From Liolophura sinensis (Eukaryota; Mollusca; Polyplacophora; Chitonida; Chitonidae): DNA of 64,000 bases. The translations under genes and the position numbers were made by a program. Position 1 is the stretch's first letter; each line of letters begins with the position of its first letter. The stretch covers positions 49,446,046 to 49,510,045 of the forward strand of contig NC_088302.1 in assembly GCF_032854445.1 (NCBI RefSeq), in the 5' to 3' direction. The notes beneath the pieces were generated by a model. The model ran no database searches. It was not told the origin of the DNA and saw nothing but the letters and a program-made list of their open reading frames with translations. Positions 11,991 to 22,099 of the stretch are shown piece after piece.

Positions 11991-13820
11991 CCTTGTGTAA
12001 TCATGTTAATAGAATCTTGTTGTTTTTTGGCATTGAAAGCCCCTGACAAGAATGGTGAGTCAGGTATTTGGTGAATTGTCTCTACATTCACCATGTCTGT
12101 TACCTAACCCGTAGTAACACTATCTCCGCTTCCAGCAACCTGCGGAAGGTCGTGGGTTTCCTCCGGGGAAATAAACACTATCTCCAATACTAAACAGTAA
12201 ACACACACACTTTGTAAGCCGAAACTTAATTTGGTATTGCTCTTCCGTGATCACGTTTATTTATGGACGACATTAATCGTTTTAAAGAGCTGTCAAGGTC
12301 ACAAAAGAGACGCCGTGATGTATTTCTTCTCATGAATTCAATCTACATGTTTCGATTGTCTCTTCTTGTCCTCCACAGTAACCTAACTCCCACTGAAACC
12401 TTTTTTTGCTAGGTGCATGCTAAAAGAAATCCCTGAAGTATTTTACACTTGTCTTTTTAGCTGTGTTTTTAAATGTACAATAGGACATGGGCTAGTCGCT
12501 TCATACGTATGGATCTTCACAGAACACTGATTCATCAATAACCGCGCGTTCTAGCCTGCTCACGTTTTACCAAGATGACTCCTGTACGCCTATATGCGAC
12601 CCAAATCCTCGGTACCGCGTCCAACTGACAAGTCCTATTTTCTTATTATGCTGTTCCTACGGTAGCTATGGAAACCGCCCTGTGATTGTTTGAGTTTTGA
12701 ACAAAATTCGATATATGGGTACGAGGAGAGTTCGTTGATGTGGTGGCCCTGTCCGAACTAAGGGCCGCCTGGGTGTTCTCGGCATAGAGAGTGGACAAGT
12801 ACTTCCTCCGGCGGGGAAACTACAGTTAAATAACACTTCTTATGCCTGGCGTTCAACTCGTCGCCGTCAAAATGCAAACATCCCATGGTTTATTGTCAGT
12901 CGCTTCCTACGATTTGTCTGGAGAAATTTTATTAGTCTCCCGATACGGTAGATAGAACTTTATTGGGACCGACGCCTTGAGTAGGGCTGGAGATCAATAA
13001 GTTGGGGTACTTTATGAAATTGGGTCTAACTCCATAAACCCGGTCTTTACACTCTATGAGAATTTAGCCGTCAATCAATCATGTCTTGAACTTGATTATT
13101 AAACATTCGGTCTGTCCAAATATAGTTCTGCAGTGCAATAAAACGTCTTATTTTCGTCTTTTGCCTGTGATATGTACTCCAGAGCCCAACCCAAGCTCAA
13201 TACGCACGGTGAAGCAATCGTAATTAAACTACCGTTATATAACATGGAAATAATCCAATACTTCTTCAAGTCAGTGTTTTGGGGAATAGTGATGATCCAA
13301 CCTTTACCTTTTATGCAATTATCTATACGTCATCCTTTACAACATACCAACAGCCCTCTCGTCGAAGGACTAATGATTTCTGCTGAAAATTCCCTAGCCC
13401 TTAACCAATGAGGTCGCAGGTTCGAATACGGTCTCAGCGGATTTGGTTATGATTTTGCGTGTGAGGTTTTATAGAGTGCTTATTCCACATTGCCGCGTTT
13501 AAATCATGGTTATGGCACAGGCTGATATTTTCACGTTATTATCCACCCAGGCTACTAGACATCAGCCATATCTTTCATATTGTCGTGCTTACGCCATTGT
13601 TTCCAATATAGGCTGATGTCGGTGTTAAAATTCATGTAATCATCTCCAACCCAGCATTATAATCTATAGCCCCATCAGTATATTCTACACAAACATCAAC
13701 CATCAAATCAATGGTGCACATCGTAGGTATTCTATATTTCATATTTCTACGCTTTCGACTTTTAACGTGCGTATATCAATCCTCGCGGTGATTCACATTC
13801 TTTTATGAAGAAAGTAGAAT
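11991..13820. other. Unannotated DNA with small SINE relics
   Basis: At 12127-12165 the words CAACCTGCGGAAGGTCGTGG and GGTTTCCTCCGG match the middle of the 16.9-kb SINE. At 13405-13425 GGTCGCAGGTTCGAATAC resembles a tRNA B box and may be an old SINE head. No exon is supported. Confidence 0.45.
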
Positions 13821-14134
13821 CTTGTAGTTCGTGAGTTACATGTATATCAGAATAGTTTGGGCATACACAACCTGTAATTCGTAAATATCAAAATAGTTTG
13901 GGCATACACAACCTGCAACTCGTAAATATCAAAATAGTTTGGGCATACACAACCTGTAACTCGTAAATATCAGAATAGTTCGGGCATACATAACCTGTAA
14001 CTTGTAACTATCAGATTAGTTTGGGCATACACAACCTGTAACTCGTAAATATCGGAATAGTTCGGGCATACATAACCTGTAACTCGTAACTATCAGAATA
14101 GTTTGGGCATACACAACTTGTAACTCGTAACTAA
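13821..14134 (+). repeat. Minisatellite, about seven copies of a 41-bp unit
   Basis: Repeated word AATAGTTTGGGCATACACAA followed by CCTGTAACTCGTAAATATCA with a few substitutions per copy (TTTGGG/TTCGGG, ACACAA/ACATAA). Copies are contiguous, and the first and last are more diverged. Confidence 0.92.
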
Positions 14135-14589
14135 TTTTAATACTTAAAACAGTGCTGGTGTTGTTTCTAGATCTCACCATCGCCTCAGATGGAAATGAGT
14201 GCAACTAAATACGATTTTGGAGACTCAGATTTTGCCATTTTATCTATTGTATGTATTACGCTCATTACTTTACTATCTTCTCCAAATTATCATGTTCAAT
14301 AATTAATTATTGCCGGATTTAGCAAGACTTTTGCGTGTTGGTGAAATGCTTTATGTCTTCGATTTTAGACTCAATCGAGGATTTGTCAATTGCTGATTAA
14401 TAAAATGAAGTTCAATTCTACAATAAGTGTTATTTGACACGGTTACCTCTGTATTTTGTTTAAACAACGGAGAAAAAAAGGAAAAATCTAATGGATTAAA
14501 TTTATTGTTTTCACGAAAGCCTGCAGAAAAAGCTTATGAAGCTAGTGTTGATAGATTTTAACAAGGTTTTCAGAATATAATGAGCTGTG

Positions 14590-14983
14590 TCAAGCTGTGC
14601 GTTGTTGTGAACAGAAATGATTACCCAGGACATGAGTTATGAACTGATGGACAATTAGTCTGGTCTTCGTGATGGATTGCTTCAGAATGGAACCAAATAT
14701 TGCCAATTCGTCGCATTGTATCCATTTATTTGAACTAAGTGATAACCCCTCACGAGTCAAATCCAGCCGGGCTGTAACCGCACTAATTTTATCAGGATAA
14801 ATTATCTTCTCTGATGACCCTGTTCGCCCTTGTTGAGGGCACATCATGCTCGAGCATAGTGTGATTCATGACAAAAACCCTAGCGTCTTGTGCACGCAGT
14901 TGCTTTGTGTTCATAGCACAAACACTCTTTAAACAAGATCTTAGAGTACCTTCCTTGCCCAACTCATTGCTAATCATGTGCAA
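14590..14983 (-). pseudogene. Possible frameshifted coding patch
   Basis: Two overlapping minus-strand frames are each protein-like. The first runs from an ATG at 14983 (RSCLKSVCAMNTKQLRAQDA, then VFVMNHTMLEHDVPSTRANR). The second, in another phase, runs from 14847 to 14590 (SEKIIYPDKISAVTARLDLT and ELAIFGSILKQSITKTRLIV). The transition near 14800-14847 has no splice signal. It could be an indel-broken exon or two chance frames, and no family is recognised. Confidence 0.2.
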
Positions 14984-15533
14984 ATCATTGTCGCATCCTT
15001 TCTGTTGGCCTTGTCAGGGTCATGGTGCCTTGAGAACAGATCTAAACTATTATATAAACTATTAGATAAAGGCTATGGTATGGGGCAATGTGTTTTGGGA
15101 ATAGATCTAGACTATGGTATGGGGCATTGGTATTTCGGGAATAGATCTAGACTATGGTATAGGGCATGGCATTTTAGGAATAGATCTACGCAATGGTATG
15201 GGTCATAGTGTTTTGGGAATAGATCTAAACTGCGGTATGGGTCATAATATTTTGGGAATAGATCTACGAGATGGTATGGGTCATGGTATTTTGGGAATAG
15301 ATCTAGATTATGGTATGGGGCATTGGCATTTTGGGAATAGTCTAGACTATGGTATAGGTCATGGTATTTTGGGAATTGATGTAAACTGTTGTATGGGTCA
15401 TAATGATTTGGGAATAGATCTACGAGATGGTATGGGTCATGGTATTTTGAGAATAGATCTAGAGTATGGTATGATATTTTCTGTTTTAGATCGCAGTCGG
15501 GACTTTAAACAAGATGTTATCTTAACCCACTGA
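14978..15533 (+). CDS. Possible secreted 13-residue-repeat protein, frame-disrupted
   Basis: ATG at 14978 opens MQIIVASFLLALSGSWCLEN, a plausible signal peptide with cleavage after SGSWC, then a short linker and a glycine-rich repeat with consensus GIDLDYGMGHGIL. The repeat follows the 39-bp array exactly (13 codons per unit). Phase is lost at about 15128, where one copy has an extra T. The downstream frame (15114-15533) continues the same repeat for nine units and tolerates a second +1/-1 pair near 15324-15341. Short Gly/Tyr/Met/His-rich repeats behind a signal peptide would fit a structural secretory or matrix protein, but a non-coding minisatellite would look the same apart from the start. 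Confidence 0.3.
15035..15480 (+). repeat. Minisatellite, about eleven copies of a 39-bp unit
   Basis: The unit reads GGAATAGATCTAGACTATGG followed by TATGGGTCATGGTATTTT, each copy carrying AGATCT or a close variant. Period 39 is a multiple of three. The first copies (15035-15075) are degenerate and grade into flanking sequence. Confidence 0.93.
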
Positions 15534-15704
15534 TGACTTAGTGATCTCTATCAGAGTTTGAAATGTAGTGTTCTCTACTAGTGTTTGAGATACATGTGCC
15601 GTTTGGCGTTATTCTGCTTAAGCGTTGTTCTGGTTTTGTAATGCTTTATACTGTAGACTAAGCTGTGTTTGCTTTTCTTCTGGACGTTCGCAGTTCGGGA
15701 TCTT

Positions 15705-16013
15705 TCATCCTAGGCAGAACATCCACACTGTTGCTTGGAGTTTCTTGTTGCGACGTTTGTTGTCGGCTATTGGCCTACATCGTTTGGTTGAGGACATGTC
15801 GTTTCCATATAATCTTCTCATTGATGAGAAAGCTTGGGCCGCTAGCAGACGCTTATGAGACTTTCTACAGTCAGCATTAGTTAGACTCTGATTAGCCCTA
15901 TGGCATACCATACTTGGCGCTGATCGAGCGGGTCTAGTATTGCTATGGCTTCCTGAAACAGCTTTGTAAACATCGGGCAGGTCGTTAAATGCCATTGTTT
16001 TCTCAGTTCCCAA
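15705..16013 (-). CDS. Unrecognised 102-codon frame
   Basis: A minus-strand frame with ATG at 16013 and stop near 15705 is rich in basic and polar residues (AFNDLPDVYKAVSGSHSNTR, later CRKSHKRLLAAQ and RPIADNKRRNKKLQ). It has no signal peptide or membrane segment. Plus-strand frames over the same bases are hydrophobic and read as its shadow. It lies directly downstream of the 39-bp array. It may be a fragment of a mobile-element protein or a chance frame, and no motif settles this. Confidence 0.2.
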   Translation of the reverse strand: MGTEKTMAFNDLPDVYKAVSGSHSNTRPARSAPSMVCHRANQSLTNADCRKSHKRLLAAQAFSSMRRLYGNDMSSTKRCRPIADNKRRNKKLQATVWMFCLG

Positions 16014-16873
16014 GGGTTAACAACGGACATTTTGTAGCTCGAATGCATTTGGCTAAATGAAGCTCAAACCTTTAAAGTGATCCTCATTGTGTTTAATAGG
16101 CTCTTGCATATTGTTCTTATCTTAAATACGATATTTTTCCTGTGACCAACGATTACGGAAACATGCCGCCAACACACTCAATATCCTCCTCCCCTCCCCA
16201 CGGCATAAGTCCCTTTCCTTGAATTACCCTTTCGCCCCGTCCTTGAAACTTTGTCACGGGTACCCCGTAAGTTAGAGATGGAACTTACAATCTTGGGTGA
16301 GATAGCAAATAAAGTCAATGATCTGCGGCAGGTTCATCTTTGTTATACTTTACGCTAGGAGTACATAACCTGGTGTTTTCCGATGAACGCTCAGGCAAAG
16401 TATCATTCCAAAAGAAATTACATAATAAGGGTTGGTGCTTTACAGTAGACACCATCCACTTTGAATAAGTCTGCAATAAAATACACTTTTTTCAGGCTCA
16501 CAGAACTTGATATCATGTTTCCAGAATGACAAATGAAAATGTCTGACTATGGTCTTGATATATAATCGTTAGCCTGCGCAGTTTATAAAATTCAAACCGG
16601 CGCAGTGAAAGGATGATTTAGCATCAGTCCACGGAATTCTGTTCACATATTTAGTGCTTCACCAACATAACCCTTGATTGTAGCACGCCAGTAAACTACG
16701 ACTAACAGTTCTATGAATTATTCGAATTTAGCCAAACGAAATTGAACAAGACTAAAATATATTGCCTAATTTCGAAACGTTATGCATTACCATGTAATGT
16801 CATATTGCTTGAAAAGGCCAACCTCTTGACAAATCTCATATGCATTTACTGATATGTAAATTGAGTTTAAAAC
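16014..16873. other. Unannotated DNA
   Basis: No array, SINE or splice-supported exon was seen in this stretch. Confidence 0.5.
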
Positions 16874-17178
16874 ACAAACAGTCATCGGGGCCTCCGTGGC
16901 TCAGTCGGTTAGCGCGCTAGCGCAGCGTAGTGACCCAGAAGCCTCTCACCAATGCGGTCGCTGTGAGTTCAAGACCAGCTTATGCTGGCTTCCTCTCCGG
17001 CCGTACGTGGGAAGGTCCGCCGGCAACCTGCGGATGGTCGTGGGTTTCCCCCGGGCTCTGCCCGGTTTCCACCCACCATAATGCTGTCCGCCGTCGTATA
17101 AGTGAAATATTCTTGAGTACGGCGTAAAACACCAATCAAAAAAAAAAAAAAAAAAAAAAAAAAAAACAAACAGTCATC
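16874..17178. repeat. Target-site duplication pair around the SINE
   Basis: The 13 bases ACAAACAGTCATC occur immediately before the SINE head and immediately after its poly-A tail with no mismatch. Confidence 0.9.
16887..17165 (+). mobile_element. Full-length tRNA-derived SINE
   Basis: The element starts GGGGCCTCCGTGGCTCAGTC with an A box (TGGCTCAGTCGG) and has a B-box-like GTGAGTTCAAGACC about 50 bases on, so the head is tRNA-related and would be transcribed by RNA polymerase III. The body holds AACCTGCGGATGGTCGTGGG and TTTCCCCCGGGCTCTGCCCG. The 3' end is GCCGTCGTATAAGTG, AAATATTCTTGAGTACGGCG and a run of about 28 A. Flanking 13-base duplications (ACAAACAGTCATC at 16874-16886 and 17166-17178) are identical, which points to fairly recent target-primed insertion. 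Confidence 0.92.
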
Positions 17179-17805
17179 TGTTTTAGAAACGCCATTGGGT
17201 TACTTTATGCATTATAGCACGACTTTCATCCTACATGTTTTTAAGATAATTTAACACATTTGGATTAAGACACCAGGGTATGGTGTGGCAAGGTACATCA
17301 CTGTTCCTAGATACTATCTACACTTGGTCCTTTTTGGTAATGGTGCGGAAACATGGTATGAACATTGTTTCACTTGTAATTCCGGAGAAATGGTAACCTT
17401 CATAGCACAAACATGACTTACTTCACACAATTATTCAAATTATAAAATATGCTACATTCTGTGCAATTTGTAGAATTCCATTTTGTTGAATTTTGCATAT
17501 TGGTTAGATACTCAAGGCTAATTTAAGAGACTCAAATGGAAAAAGCTGATTGATCTTTAAAAATTCTAGCAAATGACATTTTCCAGTAGGATCCCTGTGT
17601 TTTTGTGAGGCCACATGAGCTCGATGTCACGCTAGCGAAGAAAGGCTAGTGGTTATTTCCAGCGGACGTTGTGTTGAATGCACCGGGCAACATCAGGGAG
17701 GTATTTACCACAGCATATTCCCCTCACCCTGGGATCGGATACAAAGGACATTATCGTGAAGTAGTTGTGCGTTAAGCCTCTTGGACGGTTGTTTCTGGCA
17801 GATGA

Positions 17806-18400
17806 TTACCGGTATTGCTCACCAATGTCCCCTGGATCACGCCTCCTTCGCATTCCCACCCGTATAATATTTCTAGGACAACACCTGAAAACTCCTTGAG
17901 ACCATTTTTTTGCAGAGTTCCAATTACTGGCCCTTTGTATTAGCTTTTGCTCAAGAATCACTGCGTACAAAAAGGCGCCCGAATGACGGTGTTGCGTACA
18001 CAAGGATCAATGACATCAAACACCATAGCAAGCCACAGCTTCAAACATGCCACAGTCCCGGCTCTTTTCGGGATGTTCTTCCCTCGGGAGTATACAGCTG
18101 GTTTTCTGTCATCAAGATACACTTCAAGACCGTGCGTCAAAGACGAGGATCTTATGTAATGGCGAGAAAGATTAGCTCGTCTGTCTGGTCATCATGTTGA
18201 AGATCAAATGCTCATTTTCGCTCCAAAGAGATGGTCACTGGGAGCAACGGAAACGAAAGTTCATCAAATGGGATATTGTGACCCTTTGTATACAGTGTCA
18301 TTGGTTGATTCTCATTGTACTTGCGGCGTTTTATAATAAATTCGTCTTTTCCTGTCTTCCATTTTAAACAAGCCATACCATCACGGCAGACAAATGTCAT
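17806..18400 (-). pseudogene. Decayed minus-strand coding patch
   Basis: Successive minus-strand frames are protein-like but interrupted. They are 18400-18212 (KTGKDEFIIKRRKYNENQPM, then FDELSFPLLPVTISLERK), 18140-17958 (GLEVYLDDRKPAVYSRGKNI and VFDVIDPCVRNTVIRAPFCT) and an overlapping piece down to 17806. Stops and phase changes separate them without splice consensus. The charged, aromatic composition resembles an enzyme-like or transposase-like protein, but no catalytic motif could be recognised. Confidence 0.25.
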
Positions 18401-20630
18401 ATAAAGGAAATATTGTTTTTATTCTATGAGATCCTTTGTCGGAAAAAGAATACCCTGTTGAGGAATTCTTTACAATTTCTGATTTTTTTGTTCCCATTGA
18501 GGAGGCAGAATGGTACATAACTCCTAGAAAATAGCCTATCTCTTTTTTATTTCATTTGCTAGATGGTTTCTTATCAAGGTGTTTTAATTCCATACGGAAG
18601 CTGAAACTTTGGAACGGCTTTTGAAAGTTTTTGCGCTTTTTTAAGTTACATCATCACGACAACAGAGTGACATGCCAGTGCAAAATCACGTGGCCTCTTT
18701 ATGGCAGTAGCTTTATGAGCTACTTGCCTACTCTTTAACATGGTAGTATTCGTGTTTAGATAAAACTGCCATTGCAGGATTATAAGGTATTAGCCGCAGG
18801 AATATGGGTTAACTGATCTATGCATTTGCGTACCGAGCAATACTGAGCCACCACAATGACTAGTGGTATTAAACGGTAGATCCCACGGATCTGTGACTAT
18901 CGGCTTCAAAACATTAGTCTTTAAACAATGCCATTGTTAGATTTTACACCTAAATTCATGGTGTGAAGATGCATGTGCTGTAATGTAGTGAATAAAATTA
19001 ATTTTGTTCTGATTCCTACGAGAATAAAGTTTTAATATTGAACTTAATCGGGTAAATCGGAGCAGTTCAATGATTTGTGTTTGACAATGTTTGTCTCCCG
19101 AAAGAAATTTTTCCGAGAAAAAAATGTGTTTTGCCAAATTTAGCCACTCATGTTATCCACAACAAACATTTTTTAAAATCATTTCCTGGCCGAATCACTG
19201 GGAATAAGACCATTTTGTATCATGCAGCTAAAAAGTGTGAATAGACAAAACTAAAATTGTATTGCAAATGATTTGGCCGGTATTTTATGAACTAAGCATT
19301 GTGCTTCAGAATAACGATGGTCTAGGCCGGTTTACATACCCAAATAGAAGAAAACCTTACGGAGATTCTAAAACACACCGAGGCAATGCACTCTTAAAAT
19401 GTAACTACTTCTGTAAATCGATAACAATTTTCTCCACCTCAAAAACGCCCTCACTGGACTCTGTCCTCTTAGCTTCCAGAACTTCAAAATAACGGGTGAA
19501 TATCTACACTCGAAGACATCTTTCAGAGGATTAATCTAATTCTATTTAATTAGTTTTCCATATTTTATATACCACCCCATGTTAAAAATGGCAGATTGAC
19601 ACCTCATCACACAGAGACCTCTGTTAAGGAATTAAGATTGCTTGGATTAAAGTTATTGTAAGTCAATGTCAGCCTTACCATTCAGGAGAAGAAGTCAAAC
19701 TTCGAAAATGTGTACGGTTATTTTGGCAAAAAACTTTCTCTGAAATATTATTGTTACAGCGGGCTGACCACAGTAAACCATGGCATTCTGATTCCAGATA
19801 TTTACAGTTCCCACACACCAAACTTGTACCCGTGCGCTCATGGACATCCACATCACTTAGTAGTCAATTGTTAGTGCTGTAGGTGCTGTATGTCCGAATC
19901 CCATGTGGTTACATGCAGTTAGTTGCTTTGGTCATCTTCTAGGGGATGGGTCAGTGAAAAGTGTATTATCTGCCTGGTAATCAATTGTCAGCCATCACAC
20001 TGTTGACACGCCTGAAGTCATTACTACGAAGAGTTCCAAGTGGAGCTAATCACGTAGTTACCCTGTGTCGATAAGAGCAGGAGTTTTTCCCGGTATTGAA
20101 GTAACAAGTCCTGCAGGAGGTTGTCAGTTTATGAAAATCGTAGATGAGCTAGTTAAGTGTTAAGCCTTAAATGAACCCCTTGCAAATTATTAACCAAGGT
20201 ATTTCCAGCATCCTTTGTTCCTGACGAACCCTGAAAACACGACTTGTTTGGCAACCTTTGATGACCAATCACATGTCTCCAGACGCACATATGATATCTC
20301 TGTACTTTTAGACACTGTCTTATCCAGTTCCCAAAAGTTCAGCTCCTCAGTTTTCCTTATGATTCGTCTTCTCTAAATTATTTTGTGGGAAACTTTTTAG
20401 ACCCCCATGGTATAGTGAAAGTAATCAAAAATAGTTGCCCAGCATATTTGACATTTCACATGATAGAGTTGTCCTTTTTTAGTGTTAAGAGTCCGAGCTG
20501 GAAACTCCTCTATTGATAAATGTTCAGATAGATACGCCGTCCTAACAGTCATGACCGGGAAGTTGTTTCAGCTCAGTACCGACCTATTTAAATGTAGATC
20601 TTTGCGCGATGTGTCTGCCATTCGGACGAT
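18401..20630. other. Unannotated DNA
   Basis: No exon, array or SINE could be supported. GC is low throughout. Frames near 18937-19137 and 19262-19492 are short and compositionally unremarkable. Confidence 0.5.
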
Positions 20631-20635
20631 AAATA

Positions 20636-20700
20636 TTCGTCGTATAAGTGAAATATTCTAGAGTGCGGCGTAAAGCACGAATCAAATAAATAAATAAAAT
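20636..20700 (+). repeat. SINE 3'-end fragment
   Basis: CGTCGTATAAGTGAAATATT and GAGTGCGGCGTAAAGCACGA, then an (AAAT)n tail, match the 3' end of the 16.9-kb SINE. The 5' part is absent, as expected for 5' truncation. Confidence 0.85.
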
Positions 20701-22099
20701 AGCTGAACACCAATGGGAAGCATGAAGGCTGAAACAACCCGGTACTTATACTTCGAAATCAATGGTATACCTAATGAAACAATAAAGAATTGCTTTGATA
20801 ATGCACGAAACTACGACAAATAATTACTGTGGAATTGTCACAATATCCCAGAAATGTGCAAAAAACTTCACGTTTTAAAAATGGGGAAAAAATACCATAC
20901 AGAATTTACTCTGTGGACTTTACTCCATATTTATATTTCCGGTAGTTCCCGGTGTCAGGCGTTGCGTGTGCTCCTGTCCATATTATGTACATGTACATGA
21001 AATTTTCAGCCTTAGAAATACGTGGAACACCATCGAAACTAACTAATGTATTTTATCCAGACCAAGACATTAATGTCTCTGGCGTACCATCTTGACTTGT
21101 TTGAATGTGTTAGCTGAAGCATCGCTTTCTCCCTTCCTGTCTCTCTCCCAGGATTTAGTTTCAACTAATCTCCACGGCAACAGCATAAATGACCTACACG
21201 TGGCACCCGGGTCAATCACAGGTGCCCGCTTGAAATCAATCCATATACACCGAAAGTCATAGTAAGAGATGGGCACTGTACGCGTTTCTGCATGATTCGT
21301 CCTTGGACGTCTGTGGAAGCTATCTTGGAATATAAGACGACACTATCGAGGAGAAAATGGATGAACCAGAACTGCAGTCTATGATTACATAAAGACCGAC
21401 ACATCATCAAGTAACCACATTTATGATTAAAATTAAGATTGCTTTGATTGCTGTGTAAATTCGATTCACGTATTTATTGATTTGACTGGAACGTTACCCC
21501 GTACTGAGCGATAGTGAGCGGAAGAGTTGGAGGATAAGCGCGTCACTTCGTAAGGCATCTAACAAACTTACAGAGTTAAAGATGCAGTCAAATAATAAAG
21601 AGTTTATTAGACAACTACAGATAATTTACGGCAAGTGTAAATCTTCAGCTGACTAGGACAAAGTAAAAATGAAGTAACAATACTAAATCAGACAAACAAG
21701 TTGTCATTGTGGCTTCATACCTTGACGTTACATAATGCAAAAACTATGGTATTTCGCTCCCAACATCTCAACACAGACAGGAAGGAGTTCGAGACACAGT
21801 AAAATATATTATACACAGGATTGGAAAGGAGGCTAGGATTGTAACATGGATCAAAAGAAGCATTGGATAGGAGACGACTGTAATGACCTACAATATAAAC
21901 AGGAATGAATAGGAAAGTCCAAAAATAAGCACGGAATACCACCAAAATATTTCAATTAAGCGATAGAGGTCAGTTTTGTGGGTGGGGCAAAGGGCCTGGA
22001 CTAAACCATAGACCTTAGTAATTTGCACACAAAGTTCCCTAGATGTGACGTAGAGACTTTCACGCAATATTGGTGGGGAACAGGTGGTCTTTAACGAAC
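20701..22099. other. Unannotated DNA
   Basis: Minus-strand frames at 21070-21410 (for example FRCIWIDFKRAPVIDPGATC) are short and unsupported by splice sites. Nothing else is recognised before the satellite begins. Confidence 0.4.

Noticed and set aside
16887-16980. A tRNA gene
   Set aside because: A and B boxes are present but the cloverleaf is not intact, and they sit at the head of a SINE with a poly-A tail and target duplication.
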